Numbered from the stretch's first letter, positions 41,172 through 50,678 are shown. The stretch: DNA of 64,000 nucleotides from Pseudomonas sp. FP2196 (GCF_030687715.1 NZ_CP117445.1:561501-625500), one strand, 5' to 3'. The notes: a model not told the origin generated them from the sequence alone. Program-made: numbers and translations.

Positions 41172-43106
41172 GTGTCAGCCGTTCTCTCACTGTTACAAAG
41201 CCGTTTGTTGCGGCCCGTGTTCGTTACCCTTGGTATCGCCCTTTTGGTGCAGGTGCTGGTGGCCGTTGCCCTGACGCGGAGCACGGTCACCGCGCTGGAA
41301 GCTGATTTGGCGGTGCGCCTTGGTGCCGACAGCCAGAAGCTCTCCGGTGAACTGGAGCAGGCCGGGCGTGAAGTCACGTCGAGCCTCGATGCTTTGTCCG
41401 CCAGTACCCGTCAGCGTCTGACGGCCGGTTTGTCCACGCGACTGAAGGACGAGCAGGCGCAACTGCGCGCGACGCTGGAAAAGGATCTGAAGGATTCGGC
41501 TAACGACATGGCTCAGTTGCTCGCCTCCGTTGCGCCCCGCGCCATGTGGGACAGCGATGTGCCAACCCTGTCCGAATTTGCCCGGCGCGCCCAACGCAAT
41601 CCCAACGTGTTGTTCGTGGTCTACGACGACGCCACCGGCCAGCACCTGACTCGCTATCTCAATCGCGAAAACCCGATCAACAAGGCTTTGCTGGAAAAGG
41701 GCCAGGGCGAGCGCGCGCTGGATAAAGTCCTGGATGCGGCGAAGAACGATCCGTCGGTCTACTACCTCGAAGCCTCGATCAACCCGAATGGCGTGGAGAT
41801 CGGCAAAGTGTTGATGGGCGTTTCCACGGCTTCGGTAGAAACAGACCTGGCGGCCCTCGACAAGCGCTTCACCGCGCTGATCGCCAGCAGCGATCAATTG
41901 GTCGGCGACAGCCTCAAAGGCGCCGCCGCCGACAGCGCGACGGCGATGCGCGCACGCCTGCAATCGGCGCAATCCACCGCCACCGAAATGAAAGCCAACA
42001 CCGCCAGCACCGTGCAGGACGCCGCCGCGACCTTGCGCTGGCGGATCGGCATGGGCCTGGCGCTGGTCGGCTGCGGTGTGCTGTTGTTGCTGGCCGTGGT
42101 GCTTGGCCATCGCGTGGTCAATCGCTTGAAGATGCTCAATGCCGCCATGGACGATCTGGCGGCGGGCGAGGGCGATCTGACCAAGCGCGTGCAGATCAAC
42201 AGCAAGGACGAGATCGGCGACATGGCTGCGGCGGTCAATCGCTTTGTGGATAAGTTGCAGCCGATCGTGCGCGAGGCGGGGGATGTAGCACAGCGCACTG
42301 GCGTTGAAATCGGTGCCATGACCCTGCGCAACGCCGGTGCCGATGCGGCGGCCGGGATGCAGCGTGACGAAGTGGCGGAAAGCCTGCGGGCGCTGTCGCA
42401 AATGGCTGACGAGGCGCAATCGGAAAGTCATGCCATGCAAGCGGCGTTGAAACAGGTTGTGGATATTCGTCAGGCGACGGACGAGAATACCCGCACCTCG
42501 GCCAAGGTCGGCAGTTTGATCGAAGCGCTGGCCGGGCAGGTTGATACCGGGGCGAAAGTCATCGAACGACTGGCGCAACAGAGTGAGCAGATTGAAGTGG
42601 TGTTGACGGTGATCCACGGGATCGCCGAGCAGACCAACCTGCTGGCATTGAACGCCGCGATTGAAGCGGCGCGGGCGGGCGAGACCGGTCGAGGGTTTGC
42701 CGTGGTCGCGGATGAAGTTCGGGCGTTGGCGAGCAAGACGCAAAGCTCTACCGGCGACATTCAGGCGCACATCGTCGCGTTGCAGCAGGGTGCGCGCGAG
42801 GCGGTGGAGGCGATCGGTCAGGCTGGGCGTCAGGCCAGCGAAGGCTTGCTGGTGCTGCGTGACAGCGCGCGGTTGCAACAGTCGGTGCAGGCTTCGGTCG
42901 AGCAGGTGCATGCAGCGATTGGATTGGCGACGCAGGCGGCGGCGCATCAGGCGCAAGGTGCGCAGGCGGTGCGAGGGCGGGTCGAGACGATTCATGCGCA
43001 GGCCGAGAAAGCAGCTCAAGCGGTGGTGGAGACCACGGCCAGCGGCAAGGTGCTGGATGGTTTGGCGGCGCAGTTGAAGGCAAGTCTGGGGCAGTTCCGG
43101 GCCTGA
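41172..43106 (+). CDS. methyl-accepting chemotaxis protein
   Basis: Chemoreceptor of 644 aa. Membrane helices at about 15-35 and 310-335 flank a periplasmic sensor domain of about 270 residues that is mostly helical and has no ligand motif I can name. Then HAMP ('[22 protein letters not shown]') and the signalling hairpin '[21 protein letters not shown]'. No C-terminal CheR-binding pentapeptide. Start GTG 41172 with AGGGA at 41161-41165; ATG 41142 is an alternative. No sigma-28 site was found upstream. Absent from this position in my memory of PAO1. Confidence 0.92.
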   Translation: MSAVLSLLQSRLLRPVFVTLGIALLVQVLVAVALTRSTVTALEADLAVRLGADSQKLSGELEQAGREVTSSLDALSASTRQRLTAGLSTRLKDEQAQLRATLEKDLKDSANDMAQLLASVAPRAMWDSDVPTLSEFARRAQRNPNVLFVVYDDATGQHLTRYLNRENPINKALLEKGQGERALDKVLDAAKNDPSVYYLEASINPNGVEIGKVLMGVSTASVETDLAALDKRFTALIASSDQLVGDSLKGAAADSATAMRARLQSAQSTATEMKANTASTVQDAAATLRWRIGMGLALVGCGVLLLLAVVLGHRVVNRLKMLNAAMDDLAAGEGDLTKRVQINSKDEIGDMAAAVNRFVDKLQPIVREAGDVAQRTGVEIGAMTLRNAGADAAAGMQRDEVAESLRALSQMADEAQSESHAMQAALKQVVDIRQATDENTRTSAKVGSLIEALAGQVDTGAKVIERLAQQSEQIEVVLTVIHGIAEQTNLLALNAAIEAARAGETGRGFAVVADEVRALASKTQSSTGDIQAHIVALQQGAREAVEAIGQAGRQASEGLLVLRDSARLQQSVQASVEQVHAAIGLATQAAAHQAQGAQAVRGRVETIHAQAEKAAQAVVETTASGKVLDGLAAQLKASLGQFRA

Positions 43107-43107
43107 G

Positions 43108-43189
43108 ATCAAAAGATCGCAGTCTGCGACAGCTTCTACCCAGGAATTTGCGTTTTCCAGTAGGAGTTGCCGCAGGCTGCGATCTTTTG
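43108..43189. repeat. REP-type inverted repeat (class A)
   Basis: Class A units facing each other in the opposite arrangement (GATCTTTTGAT outward), between the convergent chemoreceptor and ABC permease genes. The left arm is partly degenerate. Confidence 0.85.
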
Positions 43190-43194
43190 CTTTG

Positions 43195-44760
43195 TCAGCG
43201 ACTCAAATACATCCGCGTCGTCAGCAGATACACAGGCAGCCCCGACACCAATATCAACAACGCCGCATAAGGTGCCGCCGCCGCAAACTCGACATTCGCG
43301 GTGTGCGCCCAGACCTCGGTCGCCAAGGTGTTCAGCCCAGTCGGACTGAGCAACAGAGTCGCCGTCAGTTCCTTCATTGCATCCAGAAACACCAGCGCAA
43401 AGGCTGCGCCGAGAGCCGGGAAGATGATCGGCAAAGTCACTCGGCAAAATGCCGTGAACGACGATGCCCCCAGCGTTCGCGCAGCCTCTTCCAATTGCGG
43501 TGCCGCCTTGTTCAGCGCCGTGCGAATCGGCGCCTGAGCCAACGGCAGAAACAACAGCGCATACGCGATCAGCAGCAGCCCGGACGTCTGATACAGCACC
43601 GGCACGTAATGCAGCGCGAAATACACCAGCGTCAGCGCAATCACCAGCCCCGGCAGCGCATGCAGCAGATAGGGCAGGCGCTCGGCCCAGATCGCCAGTT
43701 GGCCTTTGTAGCGCACCACCAGCAGTCCGACCGGTACCGCCAGCAGCAGGCACAGCGCTGCGCCACCCAGCGAGAGAGCCAGCGACGACAGCAGGGCTTC
43801 GGTAATCGCCGCGACCGGAAACGCTGCCGATGAGCCCACCGCCAGCCAGTACGCCAGCATGCCCAGCGGAATCCCGCTGCCAATGATTGCCAGCATCAGG
43901 CAGTACAACTGTCCAATGAAGGCCCACGGCCCGAGTCGCACCTGTTCAGCCTGACGCGCCGCACCTTGCCCGGTGCGCACATGTCGGCCCTTGCCGCGTA
44001 CACGCAATTCCAGCCACAGCAGCACCAGACACAGCGCCAGCAACACCGCAGAGAGCATCGCCGCGTTGGCGTTACTGAATTCCAGTTCGAACTGCTGATA
44101 GATCGCAGTGGTGAAGGTTTGCAGGCCGATAATCGACAGTGCGCCGAATTCGACCAGCATGTGCAGGGCGATCAGCAGCGATCCGGCAAGCAGTGACGGC
44201 CAGAGCAGCGGTAGCGTGACGTGAAAGAACACGCCCCAGCGGTTCTGGCCAAGGGTGCGCGCGGATTCTTCAAGTGAGGGGTCGAGATTGCGCAGGGTCG
44301 CTGCGACGGGCAAAAAGATCAGCGGGTACTTTGACAGGCTCATCACCAGAATCGCCCCGCCGAGGCCTTCGAACTGAGCGCTCAACGACACCCAGGTGAA
44401 GCTGCTGACAAACGCTGGCACCGCGAACGGCAGGCACAAAATCACGCCCCACAGGCGTCGGCCGGGCAAATTGCTGCGCTCAAGCAACCACGCCAGCGAC
44501 AGCCCGATCACGCCGCAGGTGATGGTCACGCCGACCATCAGCGCCAACGTATTGCGCAACAGACCGAATACATAGGGGCGCCACAACAAGTGCAGCGCCT
44601 CCGCCCATCCGGCCTGCCAGGCTTTCAGCCCGACATAGGCCAGCGGCAACAGGCTCATGACCACCAACATTAAAACCGGCAGCACCAGCCAGATCGACGG
44701 CCGCTTGCGTCGTGGTACGTAACCCCCGCGCGCAGCGGGGGCGGATAACGATGCGGCCAT
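43195..44760 (-). CDS. ferric-type ABC transporter permease (fused two-domain, FbpB/SfuB-like)
   Basis: Inner-membrane permease of 521 aa with about twelve helices, built from two binding-protein-dependent permease domains. Each carries its own EAA loop: 'EESARTLGQNRWGVFFHVTLP' (first 20 residues matter) and 'EEAARTLGASSFTAFCRVTLP'. This fused form is typical of ferric iron importers. It overlaps the binding-protein gene by one base (TGATG). No ATPase gene lies nearby, so the nucleotide-binding subunit must be encoded elsewhere. Confidence 0.9.
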   Translation of the reverse strand: MAASLSAPAARGGYVPRRKRPSIWLVLPVLMLVVMSLLPLAYVGLKAWQAGWAEALHLLWRPYVFGLLRNTLALMVGVTITCGVIGLSLAWLLERSNLPGRRLWGVILCLPFAVPAFVSSFTWVSLSAQFEGLGGAILVMSLSKYPLIFLPVAATLRNLDPSLEESARTLGQNRWGVFFHVTLPLLWPSLLAGSLLIALHMLVEFGALSIIGLQTFTTAIYQQFELEFSNANAAMLSAVLLALCLVLLWLELRVRGKGRHVRTGQGAARQAEQVRLGPWAFIGQLYCLMLAIIGSGIPLGMLAYWLAVGSSAAFPVAAITEALLSSLALSLGGAALCLLLAVPVGLLVVRYKGQLAIWAERLPYLLHALPGLVIALTLVYFALHYVPVLYQTSGLLLIAYALLFLPLAQAPIRTALNKAAPQLEEAARTLGASSFTAFCRVTLPIIFPALGAAFALVFLDAMKELTATLLLSPTGLNTLATEVWAHTANVEFAAAAPYAALLILVSGLPVYLLTTRMYLSR

Positions 44761-45770
44761 CAGTTCAAGCCAACTTCGCGTTCCAGCTCCAGCGCTTCTT
44801 CAGCATTGCCCAGATCGGCTGGAGTAACGTTCGGCGCCTCCAGCTCGCTGAACGGCTTGAGGCCGCGATCCGATTCCATGCCATTGTGCAGCGGGTATTC
44901 GGCAGTGGTCTGGGTGATCACGCGCTGACCTTCTTCGCTGGCCATGTAGGCGAGGAATTGCTGGGCCTCTTTTGGATGCTTGCTGGATTTCAGCACGGCT
45001 GCGCTGGAAACGGTGATCAAGCCACCGACGTCGCCACCGGTGAAGTAATGCAGTTTGGAATCCAGTTTGCCTTTCTCGCGTTGCAGGGCGAACCAGTAGT
45101 AGTTGTTCACCAGCACCGTGGCGACTTCGCCGTTTTCCACGGCCTTGAGCGCGACCATGTTGTTGCTGTAGGTCTTGCCGAACGCGCGCAGGCCGGTCAG
45201 CCATTCTTCGGCAGCGTCGCGACCGTGCATTTTGATGATCGCTACGGCCTGCTCCTGGAAGGCGCCGCTGGTTGGCACGAAGCCGACCTTGCCTTGCCAT
45301 TTCGGGTCGGAGAACTCCATCACCGATTTCGGCAGGTCTTTTTCATCGACCAGTTTCGGGTTGAAGGCTACGACGCGAACGCGAGCGGTGACGCCGATCC
45401 AGGTGCCATTGCCTGCCACGTATTTTTTGGGCAGAACCGCCAGGGTGGCGTCGTCGGTTTTGGCCAGCAGGCCTTGCTCGCCAAGATTGTTCAGTGGTGG
45501 GGATTCTTCGGTGTAGATCACGTCGGCGGGAGAGCGGTCGCCTTCTTCGATGATCTGGCTGGCGAGCTGGTTGCTGCTGCCCTTGCGAACATTGACGTGA
45601 ATGCCGGTCTTGGCTTCAAAGGCTTTGGCGATCGCGTCGCCGACTTCCTTATGCTGGCCGTTGTAGAGAGTCAGGGAAACCGCATCGGCAGCCTGGGCGA
45701 GGGGAGTGGCGAGTGCCAGGCCGAGAAGGGTGAAGGTAAAGCCTCGGCGCAGGGTATTTCGAAACGTCAT
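44760..45770 (-). CDS. periplasmic iron(III)-type ABC transporter substrate-binding protein
   Basis: Periplasmic protein of 336 aa with a signal peptide ending ATPLAQAADA (cleavage after AQA). The mature start 'VSLTLYNGQHKEVGDAIAKAF' and the tandem tyrosines in 'LVNNYYWFAL' match the FbpA/FutA ferric-binding family. Cotranscribed with the permease. A Fur-box-like site lies 38 bases upstream, supporting an iron role. Substrate is inferred. Confidence 0.88.
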   Translation of the reverse strand: MTFRNTLRRGFTFTLLGLALATPLAQAADAVSLTLYNGQHKEVGDAIAKAFEAKTGIHVNVRKGSSNQLASQIIEEGDRSPADVIYTEESPPLNNLGEQGLLAKTDDATLAVLPKKYVAGNGTWIGVTARVRVVAFNPKLVDEKDLPKSVMEFSDPKWQGKVGFVPTSGAFQEQAVAIIKMHGRDAAEEWLTGLRAFGKTYSNNMVALKAVENGEVATVLVNNYYWFALQREKGKLDSKLHYFTGGDVGGLITVSSAAVLKSSKHPKEAQQFLAYMASEEGQRVITQTTAEYPLHNGMESDRGLKPFSELEAPNVTPADLGNAEEALELEREVGLN

Positions 45771-45807
45771 TCGCAGGGTTCCTCACTGTCGCATTGCAAA
45801 AACTTGC

Positions 45808-45826
45808 AACAATGATAAACGATATT
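45808..45826 (-). promoter_or_regulatory. candidate Fur box upstream of the iron ABC genes
   Basis: AACAATGATAAACGATATT agrees with the 19-base Fur consensus at 13 positions, including the whole AATGATAA core. It sits 38-56 bases before the start of the binding-protein gene. Confidence 0.5.
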
Positions 45827-45932
45827 GTTTCTCAAGTGCGCCTTGCGGGGTGAGGCTGGGTCTGGTACGGCGTATTGTGCCTTCGGCAGCTCCTGCGGGG
45901 GGAGGCGTGGTGTTTTCAGGAGGGCAGAAACG

Positions 45933-45959
45933 CAAAAACCCGCTTTCGCGGGTTTTTGT
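45933..45959 (-). terminator. terminator of the downstream tRNA-Leu copy
   Basis: CCCGC-TTTC-GCGGG flanked by A5 and T5; on the minus strand it lies about 32 bases after the tRNA 3' end. Can act in both directions. Confidence 0.88.
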
Positions 45960-45990
45960 GAAATCCAAGGCCGTAACCTTGCATTTGAAT

Positions 45991-46077
45991 TGGTGCCCAG
46001 AAGAAGACTCGAACTTCCACGACCGTAAGGTCACCAGCACCTGAAGCTGGCGTGTCTACCAATTTCACCATCTGGGC
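45991..46077 (-). tRNA. tRNA-Leu (anticodon CAG)
   Basis: 87-nt tRNA with encoded CCA. Acceptor arm GCCCAGA/TCTGGGC, D-arm 'GTGAAATTGGTAGACACG', anticodon stem CCAGC/GCTGG around loop TTCAGGT (anticodon CAG), long class II variable arm, and TTCGAGTC in the T-arm. Identical in sequence to the copy at 46258-46344. Confidence 0.98.
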
Positions 46078-46112
46078 AATCATCGCTAGCGTTACCGCTG
46101 TTGATGTGGCGC

Positions 46113-46141
46113 ACTATACGGAGCGCTTTTTGATCTGTAAA
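46113..46141 (-). promoter_or_regulatory. sigma-70 promoter of the first tRNA-Leu copy
   Basis: TTTACA-N17-TATAGT on the minus strand, followed by a GC-rich GCGCC stretch at the expected start of transcription, as in stringently controlled stable-RNA promoters. Confidence 0.88.
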
Positions 46142-46194
46142 CCCCTGATTTAATTTTAATAAATCGGTTTTAACAAATGCGTTCCTTAGAATGC

Positions 46195-46219
46195 AAAAAA
46201 CCCGCTTTCGCGGGTTTTG
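46195..46219 (-). terminator. terminator of the upstream tRNA-Leu copy
   Basis: CCCGC-TTTC-GCGGG stem followed on the minus strand by TTTTTT. Its stem and loop match the terminator of the other copy. Confidence 0.88.
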
Positions 46220-46257
46220 TGTGAGTCTTGAAGCTGATCTAGTCTCAAACTCGAAAT

Positions 46258-46344
46258 TGGTGCCCAGAAGAAGACTCGAACTTCCACGACCGTAAGGTCA
46301 CCAGCACCTGAAGCTGGCGTGTCTACCAATTTCACCATCTGGGC
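46258..46344 (-). tRNA. tRNA-Leu (anticodon CAG), second copy
   Basis: Same 87 bases as the copy at 45991-46077, 267 bases upstream in the direction of transcription. Each copy has its own promoter and terminator, so they are independent units rather than one tandem precursor. Confidence 0.98.
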
Positions 46345-46380
46345 AGTATCGGCAGCGCTAGTGCGTCGTCGATGGCGCGC

Positions 46381-46409
46381 ACTATACGGAGCGTCTTTTT
46401 AACTGTAAA
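46381..46409 (-). promoter_or_regulatory. sigma-70 promoter of the second tRNA-Leu copy
   Basis: TTTACA-N17-TATAGT, with the same boxes, spacing and GCGC discriminator as the other copy. The 160 bases from here to rnr are AT-rich, with two T-runs, and presumably hold the rnr promoter; I could not assign it. Confidence 0.88.
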
Positions 46410-46569
46410 CCCCTGCTTCAATTTTTTTTGATTTTTTTTACCAGCGGTGTTCAAAACGCCTGCAAAGCGTCGATACAGGGCTTTAGATGAGCCTTTATAG
46501 TCTGAAATTTCCCGTTTGATGGCGCCTATGCCAAACTAACCCGCATATAGACAAGGTGAAAACTCTCTA

Positions 46570-49200
46570 ATGGCCGATTGGCAGTCCCTCGATCCCGAGG
46601 CCGCTCGTGAAGCGGAAAAATATGAAAACCCTATTCCTAGCCGCGAACTGATCCTGGCGCATCTCGCCGATCGGGGTTCGCCTGCTGCCCGCGAGCAACT
46701 GGTCGAAGAGTTTGGTCTGACCACAGAAGACCAGATCGAAGCCCTGCGCCGCCGCTTGCGCGCCATGGAGCGCGACGCTCAACTGATCTACACCCGTCGG
46801 GGCACGTATGCGCCAGTGGATAAGCTCGATCTGATCCTCGGCCGCATCAGCGGTCACCGTGACGGTTTCGGCTTCCTGGTGCCGGACGACGGCAGCGATG
46901 ACCTGTTCATGAGCCCGGCGCAAATGCGTCTGGTGTTCGACGGTGACCGCGCGCTTGCCCGTGTTTCCGGTCTCGACCGTCGCGGTCGTCGCGAAGGCGT
47001 GATCGTTGAAGTGGTGTCCCGCGCTCACGAAAGCATCGTCGGTCGCTACTTTGAAGAAGGCGGTATCGGCTTCGTTGTTGCTGACAATCCGAAGATCCAG
47101 CAAGAAGTGCTGGTGACTCCGGGCCGCAACGCGAACGCGCAGATCGGTCAGTTCGTCGAGGTGAAAATCACCCACTGGCCGACGCCGCGTTTCCAGCCGC
47201 AAGGCGATGTGGTCGAAGTGGTCGGCAACTACATGGCCCCGGGCATGGAAATCGATGTTGCCCTGCGCACCTACGACATTCCGCACGTCTGGCCTGAAGC
47301 CGTTCTGAAAGAAGCGGCCAAGCTCAAGCCGGAAGTCGAAGAAAAAGACAAAGAGAAGCGCGTCGACCTGCGTCATCTGCCGTTCGTCACCATCGACGGC
47401 GAAGATGCCCGCGACTTCGACGATGCGGTCTATTGCGAAGCTAAACCGGGCAAGCTGCGCCTGTTCTCCGGCGGCTGGAAGTTGTACGTGGCGATTGCCG
47501 ACGTTTCCAGCTACGTGAAGATCGGCTCGGCGCTGGATAACGAAGCCCAGGTGCGCGGCAACTCGGTGTACTTCCCCGAGCGCGTAGTGCCGATGCTGCC
47601 TGAGCAGCTGTCCAACGGCTTGTGCTCTCTGAATCCGCAGGTCGATCGTCTGGCCATGGTTTGCGAGATGACCATCTCCAAGTCCGGCGAAATGACCGAC
47701 TACTGCTTCTATGAAGCGGTGATCCACTCCCACGCTCGTCTGACCTACAACAAGGTCAGCGCGATGCTGGAAACGCCGAAAGCGACCGAAGCGCGCAAAC
47801 TGCGTGGCGAATACACCGACGTCGTGCCACACCTTAAACAGCTTTATGCGCTGTACAAGGTGTTGCTGGCAGCCCGTCACGTGCGTGGCGCGATCGATTT
47901 CGAAACGCAGGAAACCCGGATCATCTTCGGTTCCGAGCGCAAGATTGCCGAAATCCGCCCGACCATCCGTAACGATGCGCACAAGCTGATCGAGGAATGC
48001 ATGCTGGCGGCCAACGTGGCTACCGCCGAATTCCTCAAGAAGCACGAAATACCTGCCCTGTACCGCGTTCACGCTGGTCCGCCGCCGGAACGTCTGGAAA
48101 AACTGCGCGCCTTCCTTGGCGAGCTAGGCCTGTCCCTGCACAAAGGCAAGGACGGTCCGTCGCCGAAGGACTATCAGGCACTGCTGGCGAGTATCAAGGA
48201 TCGTCCGGACTTCCATCTGATCCAGACCGTGATGCTGCGTTCGTTGAGTCAGGCGGTGTACAGCGCTGAAAACGATGGCCACTTCGGTCTGAATTACGAA
48301 GCCTATACTCACTTCACCTCGCCGATCCGTCGTTACCCGGACTTGCTCACACACCGCGCGATCCGCAGTGTGATCCATTCGAAACAGGACACCCCGCACG
48401 TTCGCCGTGCCGGTGCGATGACCATTCCGAAGGCGCGCATCTATCCGTACGACGAAGCGGCGCTGGAGCAGCTCGGCGAGCAGTGCTCGATGAGCGAGCG
48501 CCGTGCCGACGAGGCCACTCGCGACGTAGTGAACTGGCTCAAGTGCGAGTTCATGAAGGATCGCGTGGGCGAATCGTTCCCGGGTGTGATCACTGCGGTG
48601 ACCGGTTTCGGACTGTTTGTCGAACTGACCGATATCTACGTCGAAGGCCTGGTGCACGTCACCGCGCTGCCGGGCGACTACTACCACTTCGATCCGGTGC
48701 ATCACCGCCTCGCGGGTGAGCGCACCGGTCGTAGCTTCCGTCTCGGCGACACCGTTGAAGTGCGTGTCATGCGCGTCGACCTCGACGAGCGCAAGATCGA
48801 CTTCGAGATGGCGGAAAAAACCATCAGCGCGCCGATAGGTCGCAAAAAACGTGGAGCCGAAACCGCTGCTCCAGCCTCCAAGGCTTCGGAAGAAAAGGCT
48901 CCGGCGAAAACCGCCAGCCGTCGTCCGGCCAAGGAAAAAGCTGCAGAAGCCTATCGCCCAAGCGATGCCGTGGCGAAAAACGCCGAGCTGCGCAAAAGCC
49001 GTGAAATGAAGAAAGCGCTGCTTTCCGATGCCAAAAACGGTGGTAAAGCGGCGTCCGGGGGAAAGACCGGACGGTCGGCGCCTGAAAAGGCGACCGGCGG
49101 CAAGCCAGCCAAACCGAGCAAACACCGTAAAGGCCCGCCAAAAGCGGGTTCTGCTCCAGCCAAAAGTGGCGGGGCACGTAAACCGAAGGCGAAGTCATGA
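46570..49200 (+). CDS. rnr: ribonuclease R
   Basis: Processive 3'-5' exoribonuclease that digests structured RNA; 876 aa. Order: N-terminal helix-turn-helix region, two cold-shock domains, RNB catalytic domain with the Asp cluster in 'TIDGEDARDFDDAV' (about residue 280), S1 domain ('GVITAVTGFGLFVELTDIYV' in part), and a Lys/Ala-rich basic tail of about 120 residues. AAGGTGA precedes ATG 46570. Stop overlaps rlmB by 4 bases (ATGA). Confidence 0.97.
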   Translation: MADWQSLDPEAAREAEKYENPIPSRELILAHLADRGSPAAREQLVEEFGLTTEDQIEALRRRLRAMERDAQLIYTRRGTYAPVDKLDLILGRISGHRDGFGFLVPDDGSDDLFMSPAQMRLVFDGDRALARVSGLDRRGRREGVIVEVVSRAHESIVGRYFEEGGIGFVVADNPKIQQEVLVTPGRNANAQIGQFVEVKITHWPTPRFQPQGDVVEVVGNYMAPGMEIDVALRTYDIPHVWPEAVLKEAAKLKPEVEEKDKEKRVDLRHLPFVTIDGEDARDFDDAVYCEAKPGKLRLFSGGWKLYVAIADVSSYVKIGSALDNEAQVRGNSVYFPERVVPMLPEQLSNGLCSLNPQVDRLAMVCEMTISKSGEMTDYCFYEAVIHSHARLTYNKVSAMLETPKATEARKLRGEYTDVVPHLKQLYALYKVLLAARHVRGAIDFETQETRIIFGSERKIAEIRPTIRNDAHKLIEECMLAANVATAEFLKKHEIPALYRVHAGPPPERLEKLRAFLGELGLSLHKGKDGPSPKDYQALLASIKDRPDFHLIQTVMLRSLSQAVYSAENDGHFGLNYEAYTHFTSPIRRYPDLLTHRAIRSVIHSKQDTPHVRRAGAMTIPKARIYPYDEAALEQLGEQCSMSERRADEATRDVVNWLKCEFMKDRVGESFPGVITAVTGFGLFVELTDIYVEGLVHVTALPGDYYHFDPVHHRLAGERTGRSFRLGDTVEVRVMRVDLDERKIDFEMAEKTISAPIGRKKRGAETAAPASKASEEKAPAKTASRRPAKEKAAEAYRPSDAVAKNAELRKSREMKKALLSDAKNGGKAASGGKTGRSAPEKATGGKPAKPSKHRKGPPKAGSAPAKSGGARKPKAKS

Positions 49201-49961
49201 GTCAGTTGGAAAAAATCTACGGCGTTCACGCGGTAGAAGCGTTGCTGCGTCACCACCCTAAGCGCGTCAAACAGATCTGGCTGGCCGAAAGCCGAAACGA
49301 TCCGCGCGTGCAGACCCTGATCGAACTGGCCAACGAGAATCGTGTTCAGGTCGGTCAGGCAGAGCGTCGTGAAATGGACGCCTGGGTTGAGGGCGTGCAT
49401 CAGGGCGTGGTCGCGGACGTGAGTCCGAGCCAGGTCTGGGGCGAGGCGATGCTCGACGAGCTGCTCGATCGTACCGACGGCGCGCCGCTGCTGCTGGTAC
49501 TCGACGGCGTGACCGATCCGCACAACCTCGGCGCTTGCCTGCGTTCGGCGGATGCTGCCGGTGCGCTGGCGGTGATCGTGCCGAAAGACAAGTCGGCGAC
49601 CCTGACACCCGTGGTCCGTAAAGTGGCTTGCGGCGCGGCGGAAGTGATTCCGTTGGTGGCAGTGACCAACCTTGCGCGCACCCTGGAAAAACTCCAGCAG
49701 CGCGGTCTGTGGGTTGTCGGCACGGCGGGCGAGGCCGAGGTCAGCATTTATGACCAGGACCTGACCGGCCCGACCATCCTGATCATGGGGGCTGAAGGCA
49801 AAGGCATGCGTCGCCTGACTCGCGAGCATTGCGACTATCTGGTGAACCTGCCGATGGCCGGTAGCGTCAGCAGCCTGAACGTTTCGGTAGCAACCGGCGT
49901 GTGCCTGTTCGAAGCCCAGCGCCAGCGCGGTGCAAAAGCCAAGGCTGCTGCCAAGAAATAA
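49197..49961 (+). CDS. rlmB: 23S rRNA (guanosine-2'-O-)-methyltransferase RlmB
   Basis: SPOUT methyltransferase for Gm2251 of 23S rRNA; 254 aa. N-terminal substrate-binding domain ('IYGVHAVEALLRHHPKRVKQ') and the knotted core motifs 'LDGVTDPHNLGACLRSADAAG', 'GAEGKGMRRLT' and 'LPMAGSVSSLNVSVATG'. Follows rnr with a 4-base overlap, as in E. coli. Confidence 0.97.
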   Translation: MSQLEKIYGVHAVEALLRHHPKRVKQIWLAESRNDPRVQTLIELANENRVQVGQAERREMDAWVEGVHQGVVADVSPSQVWGEAMLDELLDRTDGAPLLLVLDGVTDPHNLGACLRSADAAGALAVIVPKDKSATLTPVVRKVACGAAEVIPLVAVTNLARTLEKLQQRGLWVVGTAGEAEVSIYDQDLTGPTILIMGAEGKGMRRLTREHCDYLVNLPMAGSVSSLNVSVATGVCLFEAQRQRGAKAKAAAKK

Positions 49962-49974
49962 GCCTGTTCAGGAC

Positions 49975-50070
49975 CTGTAGGAGCTGTCGAGTGAGACGAG
50001 GCTGCGATCTTTTGATCTTGTTTTGAAAAAATCAAAGTCAAAAGATCGCCGCCTTCGGCAGCTCCTGCAG
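49975..50070. repeat. REP-type inverted repeat (class A, variant)
   Basis: Class A element whose left arm carries the variant 'GCTGTCGAGTGAGACGAGGC' in place of GCTGCCGAAGGC, making it 96 bases long. Lies between rlmB and the rpsF promoter. Confidence 0.82.
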
Positions 50071-50108
50071 GTGTCTGTCGGTGATTGTTCAAATATTCAC
50101 CAATTGCC

Positions 50109-50137
50109 TTGCACCTCTTCAGTCCCTTCTCTACAAT
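50109..50137 (+). promoter_or_regulatory. sigma-70 promoter of the rpsF operon
   Basis: TTGCAC-N17-TACAAT, giving a leader of about 110 bases before rpsF. Confidence 0.8.
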
Positions 50138-50201
50138 TGCGCCCCTTGCTGTGACGGCAGGCACGCATGTGCCCCGCGCCGGCAAGTCCATAAGTGTCAT
50201 T

Positions 50202-50251
50202 CACTCCTTGTCTGACCGTTTTTGAGCGGCAGGCTACAACCCGTAAGGAGC
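50202..50251 (+). promoter_or_regulatory. rpsF leader hairpin that can hide the ribosome binding site
   Basis: CTCCTT (50204-50209) is exactly complementary to the rpsF Shine-Dalgarno AAGGAG (50245-50250). Stacked inside it, GTCTG-A-CCG pairs with CGG-CAGGC (50210-50234), and an unpaired CCG lies just before the Shine-Dalgarno. This resembles the S6:S18-binding leader known from other bacteria, by which the two proteins repress their own operon. The pairing is seen; the regulation is inferred. Confidence 0.65.
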
Positions 50252-50255
50252 ATTC

Positions 50256-50678
50256 ATGCGTCATTACGAAATCATCTTTCTGGTCCACCCTGACCAGAGC
50301 GAGCAAGTCGGCGGCATGGTAGAGCGTTACACCAAGCTGATCGAAGAAGACGGCGGCAAAATCCACCGTCTGGAAGATTGGGGCCGTCGTCAACTGGCCT
50401 ACGCAATCAACAATGTTCACAAGGCTCACTACGTGATGCTGAACGTTGAGTGCACTGGCAAGGCCCTGGCCGAGCTGGAAGACAACTTCCGCTACAACGA
50501 TGCAGTGATCCGTAACCTGGTCATCCGTCGCGAAGAAGCCGTTACCGGCCAATCCGAGATGCTCAAGGCTGAAGAAAACCGCAGTGAGCGCCGTGAGCGT
50601 CGCGACCGTCCTGAGCACGAAGGCGCTGAAGGCGCTGATAGTGATGACAGCGACAACAGCGATAACGCTGACGAGTAA
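50256..50678 (+). CDS. rpsF: 30S ribosomal protein bS6
   Basis: Component of the 30S platform that binds bS18; 140 aa. '[18 protein letters not shown]' and '[15 protein letters not shown]' are diagnostic. The C-terminal 35 residues are an acidic Asp/Glu/Ser tail of the kind RimK glutamylates in Pseudomonas and E. coli. AAGGAG five bases before ATG 50256. Confidence 0.98.
   Translation: MRHYEIIFLVHPDQSEQVGGMVERYTKLIEEDGGKIHRLEDWGRRQLAYAINNVHKAHYVMLNVECTGKALAELEDNFRYNDAVIRNLVIRREEAVTGQSEMLKAEENRSERRERRDRPEHEGAEGADSDDSDNSDNADE

Noticed and set aside
45879..45900. A single half of a class A REP (CCTTCGGCAGCTCCTGCGG).
   Set aside because: No inverted partner nearby; recorded as a remnant rather than a feature.
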